Shown: positions 1 to 9,241 of the stretch, piece by piece | Layout: each line of letters begins with the position of its first letter | Numbering within the stretch: the stretch's first letter is position 1 | Source of the DNA: Streptomyces sp. NBC_01237 | GTDB taxonomy: Bacteria; Actinomycetota; Actinomycetes; Streptomycetales; Streptomycetaceae | DNA: 64,000 nt | NCBI RefSeq assembly: GCF_035917275.1 | Contig: NZ_CP108508.1 | Span: 3,410,001-3,474,000 of the forward strand | Direction of reading: 5' to 3' | Program-made: the position numbers and the translations under genes | Notes under the pieces: generated by a model | Seen by the model: the letters and a program-made list of their open reading frames with translations, nothing else | The model's database searches: none | What the model was told of the DNA's origin: nothing

Positions 1-17
1 CGGTCCAGGTAGTCCAT
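1..17 (-). CDS. possible start of a gene downstream of purE (partial, runs off the window)
   Basis: An ATG reads leftward from position 17, only 7 bases beyond the purE stop, and begins Met-Asp-Tyr-Leu-Asp before the window ends. The close spacing suggests a third gene in the purK-purE operon. Five codons are too few to identify it. Confidence 0.3.
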
Positions 18-24
18 CGGGCGC

Positions 25-579
25 CTACTTTCCGAAGCCGAAGGAGTCGGAGCCCTCGACCTTGGACCGCAGCCGCTTGCCCTTCTCGGTGGCCTGTTCG
101 TTGAGTTCCTGCTGGAACTCCCGCATCCGGGCCCGCAGCTCGCTGTCGTGGGCGGCGAGGATCCGGGCGGCGAGCAGGCCCGCGTTGCGTGCGCCGGCGA
201 CCGAGACCGTGGCGACGGGGACCCCGGCGGGCATCTGCACGATGGAGAGCAGGCTGTCCATGCCGTCCAGGTACTTCAGCGGAACCGGCACGCCGATGAC
301 GGGCAGCGGGGTGACGGAGGCCAGCATGCCGGGCAGGTGGGCCGCGCCGCCCGCACCCGCGATGATCGCCTTCAGCCCGCGGCCGTCCGCCTGCTCGCCG
401 TACGCGATCATCTCGCGCGGCATGCGGTGGGCGGAGACGACGTCGACCTCGTACGGGATCCCGAACTCGTCGAGCGCCTTCGCGGCCGCTTCCATCACGG
501 GCCAGTCGGAGTCGGAGCCCATGACGATGCCGATGACGGGTGAGGTACCCGAGGAGGTTCCGGTGCGGGGGGAAGTCAT
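25..579 (-). CDS. purE: N5-carboxyaminoimidazole ribonucleotide mutase PurE
   Basis: This 184-residue protein is the class I PurE mutase of purine biosynthesis. It moves the carboxyl group of N5-CAIR to make 4-carboxyaminoimidazole ribonucleotide, the step after PurK. Family motifs are visible: GSDSDWP near the N-terminus for phosphate binding, SAHRMP with the active-site histidine, and the glycine-rich AGGAAHLPG segment. The ATG at 579 overlaps the purK stop in an ATGA arrangement, so the two are probably translationally coupled. A longer in-frame reading upstream is a shadow of purK. The C-terminal helix is charged, as in actinobacterial homologues. Confidence 0.96.
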   Translation of the reverse strand: MTSPRTGTSSGTSPVIGIVMGSDSDWPVMEAAAKALDEFGIPYEVDVVSAHRMPREMIAYGEQADGRGLKAIIAGAGGAAHLPGMLASVTPLPVIGVPVPLKYLDGMDSLLSIVQMPAGVPVATVSVAGARNAGLLAARILAAHDSELRARMREFQQELNEQATEKGKRLRSKVEGSDSFGFGK

Positions 580-1727
580 TCGGTGATCGTTCCTCGCAGG
601 TAGTCGGCCGCGTGCCGGGCGCGCTCCCGCACGTCCGCCAGATCGTCGCCGTAGGTGTTGACGTGTCCGACCTTGCGGCCGGGCTTCACGTCCTTGCCGT
701 ACATGTGGATCTTGAGCTGCGGATCGCGGGCCATGCAGTGCAGATACGCCTGGTACATGTCCGGGTAGTCGCCGCCCAGGACGTTGCACATGACCGTCCA
801 GGGGGCGCGCGGGCGCGGGTCGCCGAGCGGCAGGTCGAGGACGGCCCGCACATGGTTGGCGAACTGCGAGGTGATCGCGCCGTCCTGGGTCCAGTGCCCT
901 GAGTTGTGGGGGCGCATCGCCAGTTCGTTGACGAGGATGGCGGGCTTCCCGTCCGGTCCCCGGGTCTCGAACAGCTCGACCGCGAGGTGGCCGACGACGC
1001 CGAGCTCGGCCGCGATCCGCAGGGCGAGCTGCTGGGCCTCGCCCGCCAGCTTCTCGTCGAGACCGGGGGCGGGCGCGATGACCGTGTCGCAGACGCCGTC
1101 GGTCTGTATCGACTCCACGACCGGGTAGGCGACGGCCTGGCCGTGCGGCGAGCGGACGATGTTGGCCGCCAGCTCCCGTACGAAGTCGACCTTCTCCTCC
1201 GCCAGGACCGGGACCCCGGCGCGGAACGGTTCGGCGGCGTCCGCCTCGGAGCGGACCACCCACACGCCCTTGCCGTCGTAACCGCCGCGCACGGTCTTCA
1301 GGACGACGGGGAAGCCCCCGGCCTCCTCGGCGAAGGCCGCGGCGTCGGCCGGGTCGCTCACGATGCGGTGGCGGGGGCAGGGCACGCCGATCTCCATGAG
1401 CTTGGCGCGCATCACCCCCTTGTCCTGCGCGTGGACCAGGGCATCGGGGCCGGGGCGCACGGGGATGCCGTCCGCCTCCAGGGCCCGCAGGTGCTCGGTC
1501 GGGACGTGCTCGTGATCGAAGGTGATCACATCGCAGCCCTGCGCGAAGGCACGCAGCGTATCCAGGTCGCGATAGTCGCCGATGACGACTTCGCCGACCA
1601 CCTGGGCGGCCGAGTCCTGAGGAGTGTCACTGAGGAGCTTGAATTTCAGGCCGAGGGGGATACCCGCCTCGTGGGTCATACGGGCGAGCTGACCGCCGCC
1701 GACCATGCCGACTACCGGGAACGTCAC
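576..1727 (-). CDS. purK: N5-carboxyaminoimidazole ribonucleotide synthase PurK
   Basis: This 383-residue ATP-grasp enzyme carboxylates aminoimidazole ribonucleotide with bicarbonate and ATP to give N5-CAIR, the PurE substrate. The nucleotide-binding [11 protein letters not shown] motif lies at the extreme N-terminus, and the ATP-grasp core ([13 protein letters not shown], then [15 protein letters not shown]) follows. I place the start at the GTG at 1727 because the conserved protein begins just there; the GGAGG immediately before it is unusually close. An in-frame start 72 bases upstream would add an arginine-rich tail not expected in the family. It is the first gene of a purK-purE operon. 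Confidence 0.95.
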   Translation of the reverse strand: MTFPVVGMVGGGQLARMTHEAGIPLGLKFKLLSDTPQDSAAQVVGEVVIGDYRDLDTLRAFAQGCDVITFDHEHVPTEHLRALEADGIPVRPGPDALVHAQDKGVMRAKLMEIGVPCPRHRIVSDPADAAAFAEEAGGFPVVLKTVRGGYDGKGVWVVRSEADAAEPFRAGVPVLAEEKVDFVRELAANIVRSPHGQAVAYPVVESIQTDGVCDTVIAPAPGLDEKLAGEAQQLALRIAAELGVVGHLAVELFETRGPDGKPAILVNELAMRPHNSGHWTQDGAITSQFANHVRAVLDLPLGDPRPRAPWTVMCNVLGGDYPDMYQAYLHCMARDPQLKIHMYGKDVKPGRKVGHVNTYGDDLADVRERARHAADYLRGTITE

Positions 1728-1861
1728 GCCTCCAGGGTATCCGCCGTCCAGGTGCTCCCCCGACGCCGTCCGGCTCCCTCTCCTCCTCATGGGCATCACA
1801 CGGGAGGGCTGGATAGCATGACGGGGTTGACGAAACCTACGGACGGGGCTGAGCGATCACC

Positions 1862-2500
1862 ATGAGCGAACGGGGCGCACTGCGGACCCGGCTTGATCTG
1901 CTGGCCCGGGAGGTCGCCAAGTTCGGCGCGGTCGGCGCGTTCGGCCTGCTGGTCAATATCGCGGTCTCCAACCTGATCTGGCGCACCACGGACATCCCGG
2001 TGGTGCGGGCCGGGCTGATGGGGACCTGCGTCGCCATCCTCTTCAACTACGTGGGGTTCCGCTACTGGACCTACCGGGACCGCGACAAGAGCGGCCGGAC
2101 CCGCGAGCTGATGCTGTTCCTGCTGTTCAGCGCGGTGGGCGCGGTCATCGAGACCGGTGTGCTGTACCTGGCGACGTACGGCTTCGGCTGGAACAGCCCG
2201 GTCCAGAGCAATGTCTTCAAGATCCTCGGCATCGGGATCGCCACCCTGTTCCGCTTCTGGTCCTACCGCACCTGGGTCTTCAAGGCGCTTCCCGCCGAGG
2301 AGGCCGTGCTCAGCCCGGAGAAGTTTCTGGAGCAGCGGGGACCGTCCGACCCGATGACGCCGACCCCAGTGACACCGGTGACACCGGCCGCCCCGGTCGC
2401 ACCGGCCGCCCCGGTCCAGGCGTCCGGCCCGGTGACATCCGCCGCCCCGGTGACGCCGTCCGGCCCGGTGGCACCCGGTTCGGTGACGCTGCCTCGCTGA
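1862..2500 (+). CDS. GtrA-family membrane protein
   Basis: A 212-residue protein with four hydrophobic segments between residues 20 and 140 and the GtrA signature (KFGAVGAFGLLVN near the start; NYVGFRYWTYR and FRFWSYRTWVF after helices 2 and 4). GtrA-like proteins are thought to help move lipid-linked sugars across the membrane during cell-surface glycosylation. The last 55 residues are a low-complexity Pro/Ala/Val/Thr tail with repeating VTP and APV units, absent from the core family. It is divergent from purK, so the 134-base gap probably holds both promoters. The glycan involved cannot be told from this window. Confidence 0.85.
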   Translation: MSERGALRTRLDLLAREVAKFGAVGAFGLLVNIAVSNLIWRTTDIPVVRAGLMGTCVAILFNYVGFRYWTYRDRDKSGRTRELMLFLLFSAVGAVIETGVLYLATYGFGWNSPVQSNVFKILGIGIATLFRFWSYRTWVFKALPAEEAVLSPEKFLEQRGPSDPMTPTPVTPVTPAAPVAPAAPVQASGPVTSAAPVTPSGPVAPGSVTLPR

Positions 2501-2566
2501 CGCCGCCCCTCCGGCGTCCGGCCGACCGCTCCGGAACCCGTACGCCGCCGAGGCCGCGCGGCGCGC

Positions 2567-3832
2567 TCAGCGGACCGGGCGCTCCGGATCCTTGCGGCTG
2601 AGCGCCACCCTGCTGAGGAAGAGCGCGAACACGGCGGGCTGCTGCTGGAGCAGTTCGAGCCGCCCGCCGTCCGCCTCCGCGAGGTCCCGGGCGACGGCCA
2701 GGCCGATCCCGGTGGAGTTGCGGCCGCTGATCGTCCGCTCGAAGATCCGCGCCCCGAGGTCGGCGGGGACCCCGGGGCCCTCGTCCGTCACCTCGATGAC
2801 CGCCTGGTTGCCGGTGACCCTGGTCCGCAGGGCGACGGTGCCGCCGCCGTGCATCAGGGAGTTCTCGATCAGCGCGGCCAGGACCTGGGCGACCGCGCCG
2901 GGGGTGCCGACGGCCCGCATCCCGTGCTTGCCCGAGCAGACGATGGCGCGGCCCGCGCTGCGGTAGGCCGGGCGCCACTCCTCGATCTGCTGTTTGACGA
3001 CCTCGTCCAGGTCGAAGGCGACGGCGGAGCCGGTACGCGGGTCGCGGGAGTTGGTCAGCAGCCGCTCCACCACGTCGGTGAGCCGCTCGACCTGGGTGAG
3101 CGCGATGTTCGCCTCCTCCTTCACCGTGTCCGGGTCGTCGGTGACGGAGATCTCCTCGATCCGCATGGAGAGCGCGGTCAGCGGGGTGCGCAGCTGGTGC
3201 GAGGCATCGGCCGCCAGCCGTCGCTCGGCGGTCAGCATCCGGGCGATGCGTTCGGCCGAGGAGTCCAGGACGTCGGCGACGCGGTCCAGCTCCGGCACCC
3301 CGTAGCGCTTGTGGCGGGGGCGCGGGTCGCCGGAGCCGAGGCGTTCGGCGGTCTCGGCGAGGTCGGTGAGGGGCGAGGCCAGCTTGTTGGCCTGACGTAC
3401 GGCGAGGAGTACCGCGGAGACGATCGCGAGCAGCGCCACCGCGCCGATGATCAGCAGGGTCCGGCCGACCTCACGGGTGACGGCCGAGCGGGACTCCTCG
3501 ACGGTGACCTTCTCGCCCTGCTCCCCCTCGGCCGTGCTGCGGATGACGTTGCCGGTGGGGCGCTCGCCGACCTCGATGGGGGCCCGGCCGCGGATCTCGA
3601 CCAGGGCGTAGCGGCTGGAGTCGACCTGTTCGGCCAGTACCGGCGAGGTGATCCGCTCCTCGCCCAGCAGCCGGCTCTCCACGACGCTGATCAGCCGCAG
3701 CGCCTCGGTGTCGACGCTCTCCTGGGCGCTGGCGCTGATGGTGCGGGTCTCCACGATGACCAGGGAGACACCGAAGACGGCGATCACCACGAGCACCACG
3801 GCGAGCGTGGAGTTGATCAGTCGACGGCGCAT
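2567..3832 (-). CDS. two-component sensor histidine kinase
   Basis: This 421-residue kinase has an N-terminal membrane segment (about 8-27), an extracytoplasmic sensor region (about 30-122), a second membrane segment (about 124-146), a HAMP linker, a HisKA dimerisation domain with the phosphoacceptor in ASHQLRTPLT (His212), and a HATPase domain with N-box ENSLMHGG and G1-box DEGPGVP. The architecture is that of an OmpR-type partner kinase. It lies 35 bases downstream of the response-regulator gene on the same strand and is almost certainly its cognate kinase. The signal sensed is unknown. Confidence 0.93.
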   Translation of the reverse strand: MRRRLINSTLAVVLVVIAVFGVSLVIVETRTISASAQESVDTEALRLISVVESRLLGEERITSPVLAEQVDSSRYALVEIRGRAPIEVGERPTGNVIRSTAEGEQGEKVTVEESRSAVTREVGRTLLIIGAVALLAIVSAVLLAVRQANKLASPLTDLAETAERLGSGDPRPRHKRYGVPELDRVADVLDSSAERIARMLTAERRLAADASHQLRTPLTALSMRIEEISVTDDPDTVKEEANIALTQVERLTDVVERLLTNSRDPRTGSAVAFDLDEVVKQQIEEWRPAYRSAGRAIVCSGKHGMRAVGTPGAVAQVLAALIENSLMHGGGTVALRTRVTGNQAVIEVTDEGPGVPADLGARIFERTISGRNSTGIGLAVARDLAEADGGRLELLQQQPAVFALFLSRVALSRKDPERPVR

Positions 3833-3867
3833 GGCTGCTTCGTTTCGTCAGCTCTTCCGGTTCCGCT

Positions 3868-4545
3868 TCAGCTCTTCTCGAACCGGAAGCCGACGCCCCG
3901 GACCGTCGCGATGTAGCGGGGGTTGGCCGCGTCGTCGCCGAGCTTCTTGCGCAGCCAGGAGATGTGCATGTCGAGCGTCTTGGTGGAGGACCACCAGGTG
4001 GTGTCCCAGACCTCCCGCATCAGCTGGTCGCGGGTGACGACCCGCCCGGCGTCCCGGACCAGGACCCGCAGCAGGTCGAACTCCTTCGCGGTGAGCTGGA
4101 GTTCCTCCTCGCCCATCCAGGCCCGGTGCGACTCGACGTCGATCCGGACGCCGTGGGTGGCGGGCTGCGGGGCGGGCTCGGTGGCACCGCGGCGCAGCAG
4201 GGCGCGGACCCGGGCGAGGAGTTCGGCGAGGCGGAACGGCTTGGTGACGTAGTCGTCGGCCCCCGCGTCGAGGCCGACCACCGTGTCGACCTCGTCGGCG
4301 CGGGCCGTCAGCACCAGGATCGGCACGGTGTGCCCGTCGGCGCGGAGCCGGCGGGCGACTTCGAGGCCGTCCATCCCGGGCAGGCCCAGGTCGAGGACGA
4401 CCAGGTCGACGCCCCCCTGGAGTCCGGCGTCGAGCGCGGTCGGACCGTCCTGACGGACCTCGACCTCGTAACCCTCCCGACGCAGTGCGCGGGCCAGTGG
4501 CTCCGAGATGGATGCGTCGTCCTCGGCGAGCAGTACACGGGTCAT
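3868..4545 (-). CDS. OmpR/PhoB-family response regulator
   Basis: A 225-residue regulator. The receiver domain carries the acidic pair in LAEDD, the phosphoacceptor in LDLGLPGMDG (Asp52), and the conserved threonine and lysine (LVLTAR, DDYVTKPF with Lys102). A winged-helix DNA-binding domain follows, with LTAKEFDLLRVL and a C-terminal VRGVGFRFE. The ATG at 4545 is chosen because the receiver fold starts there; an upstream in-frame start would add a histidine-rich leader. It is the promoter-proximal gene of the two-gene operon with the kinase. Confidence 0.94.
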   Translation of the reverse strand: MTRVLLAEDDASISEPLARALRREGYEVEVRQDGPTALDAGLQGGVDLVVLDLGLPGMDGLEVARRLRADGHTVPILVLTARADEVDTVVGLDAGADDYVTKPFRLAELLARVRALLRRGATEPAPQPATHGVRIDVESHRAWMGEEELQLTAKEFDLLRVLVRDAGRVVTRDQLMREVWDTTWWSSTKTLDMHISWLRKKLGDDAANPRYIATVRGVGFRFEKS

Positions 4546-5041
4546 GTGGTGATGGTAGACCGCACAGGGCGCCCAGGGTGAGGCACTCATCAACGCCTGC
4601 GGGTCTGGGCCACAAAACGGACCGGAACCTTTGAATATGTGAGCCTGATTCCTTCCTCACCTGTGATCCAGGTCTCATGTCCTTTCATATCCGGCCGTGG
4701 CGTGTCGTATGGTGTCCCGACGCCTGTTGCACTACTCAAGGACCTTTGGGCAGCTTTAAGCGCCAAGGGTCTCTTTTGTGTGCGGGCCGGTTACCCGCCG
4801 GCCGTGACATGAGTGAATGACCTGTGGGCCGGGCCCGGAGCGCGAGGACGCGCGTCGGGCGTGGATCCCGATGCGGTTCTTCCCCAGCCCGCGGCGCCGA
4901 GCTCTCCCCTACGGAGCCCGGCGTACGGGGCGAATCCCCCTCCAGGCGTCGGGGGTGGGGCTGTCCGTATCGGTGCCGGCTACCCCCCACCGGGCGCGTA
5001 ACGCTCACCAGGCGACGCGTCCCGACCAGCAAGGATCGACC
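4546..5041. other. intergenic region between divergent regulator and transporter genes
   Basis: About 500 bases with no convincing gene. It is the AT-richest host gap around 4620-4720, so it probably holds the divergent promoters of the two-component operon and the POT transporter. A Pro/Gly-rich open stretch upstream of 5042 is rejected as coding because the transporter family begins at 5042. Confidence 0.5.
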
Positions 5042-6529
5042 ATGGCGTCCAGCCTGACGAAGGATTCGGCCAGTACGACCGGCGGAAAGACCTTCTTCGG
5101 CCACCCCCGCGGCCTGGCCACTCTCTTCATGACCGAGATGTGGGAGCGCTTCAGCTTCTACGGCATGCGGGCCCTGCTTCCGCTCTACCTCGTCTCCAGC
5201 TCCGGCCTGGACATGAACGCGGCGACCGCCACCGCGATCTACTCCATCTACATGGCGATGGTCTACCTGCTCGCCATGCCCGGCGGCTGGTTCGGAGACC
5301 GCGTCTGGGGGCCGCGGAAGACGGTCACCATCTCGGCCGGGGTCATCATGCTCGGCCACCTGACGCTGGCCCTGCCCGGCACCGGCACCTTCTTCGCCGG
5401 TCTGGCGCTGGTCGCACTCGGTTCCGGTCTGCTGAAGGCCAACATCTCCACGATGGTCGGCCACCTCTACTCCGGCCCGGACGACCCGCGACGCGACGGC
5501 GGCTTCACCGTCTTCTACATGGGCATCAACCTCGGTGCCTTCGCCGCCCCGCTGATCATCGGCACGATCGGCGAGAAGGTGAACTGGCACCTCGGTTTCG
5601 CCATCGCCGCGCTCGGCATGGCGCTGGGTCTGGCCCAGTTCCTCATCGGTACGCGCCACCTGGACGCCCGCTCCAGCATCGTCCCGAAGCCGCTTTCGGC
5701 CCAGGAGCGCCGCTCCACCCTGCGCAAGGGTCTGCTGTGGCTGATCGTCGCCGTCGTCTTCTACGGCGTGCTGGTGGCCACGGACGTCTACACGCTGAAC
5801 TGGGCGCTCGTCCCGATCACCGTCGCCGGTCTGATCATTCCGGTCGCCGTGCTGGCGCGCATAAAGCGGGACAAGGACCTCTCCGCCACCGAGCAGTCGA
5901 AGATGTCCGGCTACATCTGGTTCTTCGTGGCGGCGGCCGTCTTCTGGATGATCTACGACCAGGGCGGCTCGACGATGTCGCTCTTCGGCGAGTCCTCGAC
6001 CTCGAACACCCTGTTCGGTGTGGACTTCCCGACCTCCTGGTACCAGTCCGTGAACCCGGTCTTCATCATGGCGCTCGCGCCGGTGGTGGCCTGGATCTGG
6101 CTGGCGCTCAACCGGCGCGGCAAGGAGCCGAGCACGGTCGTCAAGTTCGGCTCGGGTCTGTTCCTGGTCGGTGTGTCGTTCCTCGTCTTCATGATGCCGC
6201 TGACGCTGGCCTCGGACGGCGACAAGGTCAGCCCGATGTGGCTGGTGTCGATCTACTTCCTGCAGACCGTCGGTGAGCTGTGCCTCTCGCCGGTCGGCCT
6301 CTCGGTCACCACGAAGATGGCTCCGGCGAAGTACGGCAGCCAGATGATGGGTGTCTGGTTCCTGGCCGTCACCGCGGGCGACTGCACCACCAGCCTGCTG
6401 TCGCTGGCCGGGGTGGATCTGAACAGAACCGGGATGGTGGGGCTGGAAGCGGCGCTCGCGATCGTGGCCGGGTTCTCGATCTGGATGTACCGCAAGAAGG
6501 TCGCCACCCTCATGGGTGATGTGCGCTGA
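5042..6529 (+). CDS. POT/PTR-family proton-dependent oligopeptide transporter
   Basis: A 495-residue polytopic membrane protein of the proton-dependent oligopeptide transporter family (major facilitator superfamily), which imports di- and tripeptides with protons. The family signatures are clear: FMTEMWERFSFYGMRALL in the first helix, the helix 2-3 GGWFGDRVWG loop, and the second signature around FTVFYMGINLGAF. About twelve to fourteen hydrophobic segments are visible. The ATG at 5042 matches the normal family N-terminus. It is a single-gene unit closed by a strong hairpin. The exact peptide substrates are inferred from the family only. Confidence 0.93.
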   Translation: MASSLTKDSASTTGGKTFFGHPRGLATLFMTEMWERFSFYGMRALLPLYLVSSSGLDMNAATATAIYSIYMAMVYLLAMPGGWFGDRVWGPRKTVTISAGVIMLGHLTLALPGTGTFFAGLALVALGSGLLKANISTMVGHLYSGPDDPRRDGGFTVFYMGINLGAFAAPLIIGTIGEKVNWHLGFAIAALGMALGLAQFLIGTRHLDARSSIVPKPLSAQERRSTLRKGLLWLIVAVVFYGVLVATDVYTLNWALVPITVAGLIIPVAVLARIKRDKDLSATEQSKMSGYIWFFVAAAVFWMIYDQGGSTMSLFGESSTSNTLFGVDFPTSWYQSVNPVFIMALAPVVAWIWLALNRRGKEPSTVVKFGSGLFLVGVSFLVFMMPLTLASDGDKVSPMWLVSIYFLQTVGELCLSPVGLSVTTKMAPAKYGSQMMGVWFLAVTAGDCTTSLLSLAGVDLNRTGMVGLEAALAIVAGFSIWMYRKKVATLMGDVR

Positions 6530-6559
6530 CGGGTACTGACGCGCGCCGTCCGTGAACGG

Positions 6560-6597
6560 AAGGGCCGCCGCACCGGCAGAACGGTGCGGCGGCCCTT
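6560..6597 (+). terminator. rho-independent-type terminator hairpin
   Basis: A perfect 15-bp stem (6560-6574 with 6583-6597) and an 8-base loop begin 30 bases after the transporter stop. There is no long T run, as is common in Streptomyces. It may also serve leftward transcription from the surface-protein operon. Confidence 0.8.
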
Positions 6598-6704
6598 CGT
6601 CGTGCGGCCCTTCGTCGTGTGGTGCTTCTCGTCGTGCCTGCCGTACGGCTACGGCTCGTCGCGCCCTACAGCGCGTCACGCGGTGTGTCTCGTCGCGTGA
6701 CGCG

Positions 6705-8075
6705 TCAGCGAGTACCGCGCAGCCTGCGCCACGGGGTGAACGTGAACACCGCGCCGCCCAGCAGGATCGCCGTACCGGCGACCAGGCCGAGTGCGCGCAG
6801 GGCGCCGTCGTCCTCGGCGCCGGTGGCGGCCAGGCCACCGCCGGAGTCCGTACCGCCGCCCGATGCCGCGGCGCCGCCGGAGCCCGCCGTGTCACCGCCC
6901 GACGCCCCGCCCGGCTGGGCGGAGGTGTCCAGTTCCAGCGAGGCCGCGACCCCCGCGGGCGGGGTGCAGGTCGTCGTCGTACCGGCGGCCAGCACGGTCA
7001 GCACGCCGGGGCTCAGCGTGGACTTCCCGCTCGCGCCCGGCTTGTACGTACCGGTGAGATCGGGGATCTCGATCGGTGCGCCGGTCTTGATGACCTCCTT
7101 GTTCAGGGGGCCCACGACATGGACGGTGCCCTTGTCCGCCCCGCCGAGCTTGACCTCCATGGAGGGCTTCACCTGGTTCGCCGGGATGTCGATCGGGCTG
7201 TCCATCACCGACTTGCTGAACTTCACGGTGAGGGCGTAGCCGCCGCCGCTCTTCTTGGCGCTGATCTTCACGGGGGACGTGGCGTTCTTGTCCCCGATGG
7301 GCGTCTTGCAGGCGTATGAAACGGACACTTCCTTGCCGGGGAAGTCGGTCTGCCCCTCGCCGCCGCCGCTGGAGCCACCGGAGTCCGTGCCCCCGGAGTC
7401 CGTGCCCCCGGCCGACGTACCGCCCGACGTAGTACCACCGGCGGTCGTACCCCCTGCCGTAGTGCCACCGGCGGTCGTACCGCCCGCCGTCGTGCCACCG
7501 GCGGTCGTGCCTCCGGTCGTGGTGCCGCCGCCCTCCGTCACCTTGATGGTGGCGCCGGGCTGGACGGCCTCCTTCGGGGCGCACTTGGTGTCCGTGGAGA
7601 TCGGCTTGGACACGTTGATGCTGTACGCGTCCGGGGTCAGCGTGATCTCCCCGGCCTTGTCCAGCTTCAGTGTGCCCTTCATGTCGGGCAGCACCATGGG
7701 GCTGTTCTTGGGAATCGGCGGGTTCTGCCGCGGCCCTTCCAGCTTCAGCTCACCGCTCGCCGCACCGCCCACCTTGATGGTGCCGGTCGGCTTCACCGTG
7801 TCCTTGTCCAGGTCGAGGATGTCGGGATTCTTGGAAGCGGCGGCCACCGTCTTCCAGACGACCTCGATCTCGTCACCGACCTTCGCCTCTGCGGGCGCGG
7901 TCAGCTGCACCTTGGTGGTGCCCTGTACGGCGGGCAGCCCCGAAATGGGCGGCGGTATGCACTCCGTGCTGTACGAGACGTCGGCGGCCTGGGCCGGGCT
8001 CGCGGCCAGCACCATGCCCGCGCCGCCGAGCATCAGCGCGACTCCGGCCGCGCTCATCCTCCGTTGCGTGCTCAC
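6705..8075 (-). CDS. secreted surface protein with LAXTG sortase-type signal
   Basis: A 456-residue exported protein. A signal peptide (about 1-33, ending ASPAQA) is followed by two related beta-rich repeats of about 150 residues, each with a Cys near its start and a TTC/TKC end, separated by a Thr/Gly/Ser linker. The C-terminus carries LAATG, a hydrophobic segment and Arg-rich tail, the layout of a class E sortase substrate. I chose the GTG at 8075, which has AAGGGA five bases upstream and overlaps the preceding stop as GTGA; the ATG at 8057 has no spacing to its GGAGG. The second repeat closely resembles the product of 10214-10903, first gene of the same operon. Function is unknown; cell-wall attachment is inferred. 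Confidence 0.8.
   Translation of the reverse strand: MSTQRRMSAAGVALMLGGAGMVLAASPAQAADVSYSTECIPPPISGLPAVQGTTKVQLTAPAEAKVGDEIEVVWKTVAAASKNPDILDLDKDTVKPTGTIKVGGAASGELKLEGPRQNPPIPKNSPMVLPDMKGTLKLDKAGEITLTPDAYSINVSKPISTDTKCAPKEAVQPGATIKVTEGGGTTTGGTTAGGTTAGGTTAGGTTAGGTTAGGTTSGGTSAGGTDSGGTDSGGSSGGGEGQTDFPGKEVSVSYACKTPIGDKNATSPVKISAKKSGGGYALTVKFSKSVMDSPIDIPANQVKPSMEVKLGGADKGTVHVVGPLNKEVIKTGAPIEIPDLTGTYKPGASGKSTLSPGVLTVLAAGTTTTCTPPAGVAASLELDTSAQPGGASGGDTAGSGGAAASGGGTDSGGGLAATGAEDDGALRALGLVAGTAILLGGAVFTFTPWRRLRGTR
7380..7530. repeat. tandem repeats coding a Thr/Gly linker
   Basis: Imperfect 15- and 30-base units inside the surface-protein gene encode repeated TTAGG and GGTDS motifs linking its two domains. 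Such tracts can change length by slippage. Confidence 0.75.
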
Positions 8076-9241
8076 GAATGTCCCTTCGTCGTGGGTCGGT
8101 TCTCTGACGGTGCGGAATCCGGGGTGAACCACGGCAGCGCGGCCGTGGTCGTGGTCGCCGGGCCTTCGGCCGGGGGCGCCTGCGGTGCCGTGCCGCCCCT
8201 GCGGCGCGGGCGGGGCGGTTTCGCGGTCGCCTCCGGCGGCCGCGGGGGGCGGTGGCGGCCTGACCGGGCGCCCGCCCGGTCCGGGCGGGGCCGTACCTTG
8301 TCGACGATCGCCATGCCGATACGGAAGACGGCGGCCGGGACGACGACGCACAGCAGGATCCAGAAGAGCGTCACGCCCCAGGGGCGGCCCACTCCCCAGG
8401 GCTGCTCGGCCAGCACTTTCGTGCCGTACCGCAGGGAGACCTGGTAGTCGCCGTGGGCACCCGCCGTCAGTTCGACCGGGAGCTTGATCTGTGCCTTGCG
8501 GCCGGGCGCGACGGTGCCGCGCCACTGGTGTTCCTCCCACTGCGGGGCGTACACGCCGTGCGCGGTGCCCACCTCGAAGACGGGGTCCGTGACCGGGGCC
8601 GAGCCGAGATTGCCGACGGTGACGACCAGCCGCCGCGAAGCCGGGGCGCCGAACCAGGTGAGCAGTGAACTGTCGCCCTCCAGCCGGGTGGTGGCCAGTA
8701 CCGCGAGCTTCCCGCCGGTCGGCCGCGGCAGCGGTGCCGTCGGGTGCCCGGCGACCGTGAACACCGCGTCGGAGACGGCCTGTTCCCCGGTCACCGTGAC
8801 GACATGCACCACACACGGGCAGGGTTTGGGCGGCTCGGCCACCGGCATCTTCTTGCTGAAGGCGCCGGACCTGTCGGTGGTGACGGCCCTGCCCTCGGCG
8901 TTGGCGCACGAGTTGGTGCCGCCGATCACGCCCTTGTCCGGTGTGGACTGCCCGCAGATCAGCAGCATCAGCAGGGCGTCGGCCCGCCAGCCACTGCCCT
9001 TGACGGTGATCTCGCCGCCCTTGCCCGCCTCCTGCTTGGACAGGGTGACGGCGGGTCGGCCGTCCGCACGGGCACCGGTGGAGCCCAGGAGCAGCAGCGC
9101 GGGCAGCAGGCAGAGCAGCAGCACGACGAGCAGCTTCGGCAGCGGCGCGCGGAGCGGTACGGTCAGCGGCGCGCGGAGCGGTACGGGGGGTCGGCGGTGG
9201 TTGCCGCGTCCTGGGGTCGCCGGTCCGGTCAGTTCCCTCAC
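8072..9241 (-). CDS. membrane-anchored exported protein of the surface operon
   Basis: A 389-residue protein of no family I can name with confidence. A hydrophobic segment near residues 35-55 precedes an exported region with the phrase EITVKGSGW, reminiscent of neocarzinostatin-like or IPT-type beta folds. A conserved CPC motif and several further cysteines follow. A second membrane segment (about 295-320) leads into a Pro/Arg-rich, probably cytoplasmic tail. The GTG start at 9241 overlaps the upstream stop (GTGA), and its own stop overlaps the next start in the same way, so it is coupled on both sides. It may be a membrane scaffold for the two sortase-type proteins; that is inference. Confidence 0.72.
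   Translation of the reverse strand: MRELTGPATPGRGNHRRPPVPLRAPLTVPLRAPLPKLLVVLLLCLLPALLLLGSTGARADGRPAVTLSKQEAGKGGEITVKGSGWRADALLMLLICGQSTPDKGVIGGTNSCANAEGRAVTTDRSGAFSKKMPVAEPPKPCPCVVHVVTVTGEQAVSDAVFTVAGHPTAPLPRPTGGKLAVLATTRLEGDSSLLTWFGAPASRRLVVTVGNLGSAPVTDPVFEVGTAHGVYAPQWEEHQWRGTVAPGRKAQIKLPVELTAGAHGDYQVSLRYGTKVLAEQPWGVGRPWGVTLFWILLCVVVPAAVFRIGMAIVDKVRPRPDRAGARSGRHRPPRPPEATAKPPRPRRRGGTAPQAPPAEGPATTTTAALPWFTPDSAPSENRPTTKGHS

Noticed and set aside
4682..4800. A structured RNA or riboswitch upstream of the peptide transporter
   Set aside because: Only short imperfect pairings were found, without a known aptamer pattern.
7380..7530. A possible CRISPR-like array
   Set aside because: The repeats are contiguous, in phase with the reading frame and have no unique spacers; they code for a protein linker.
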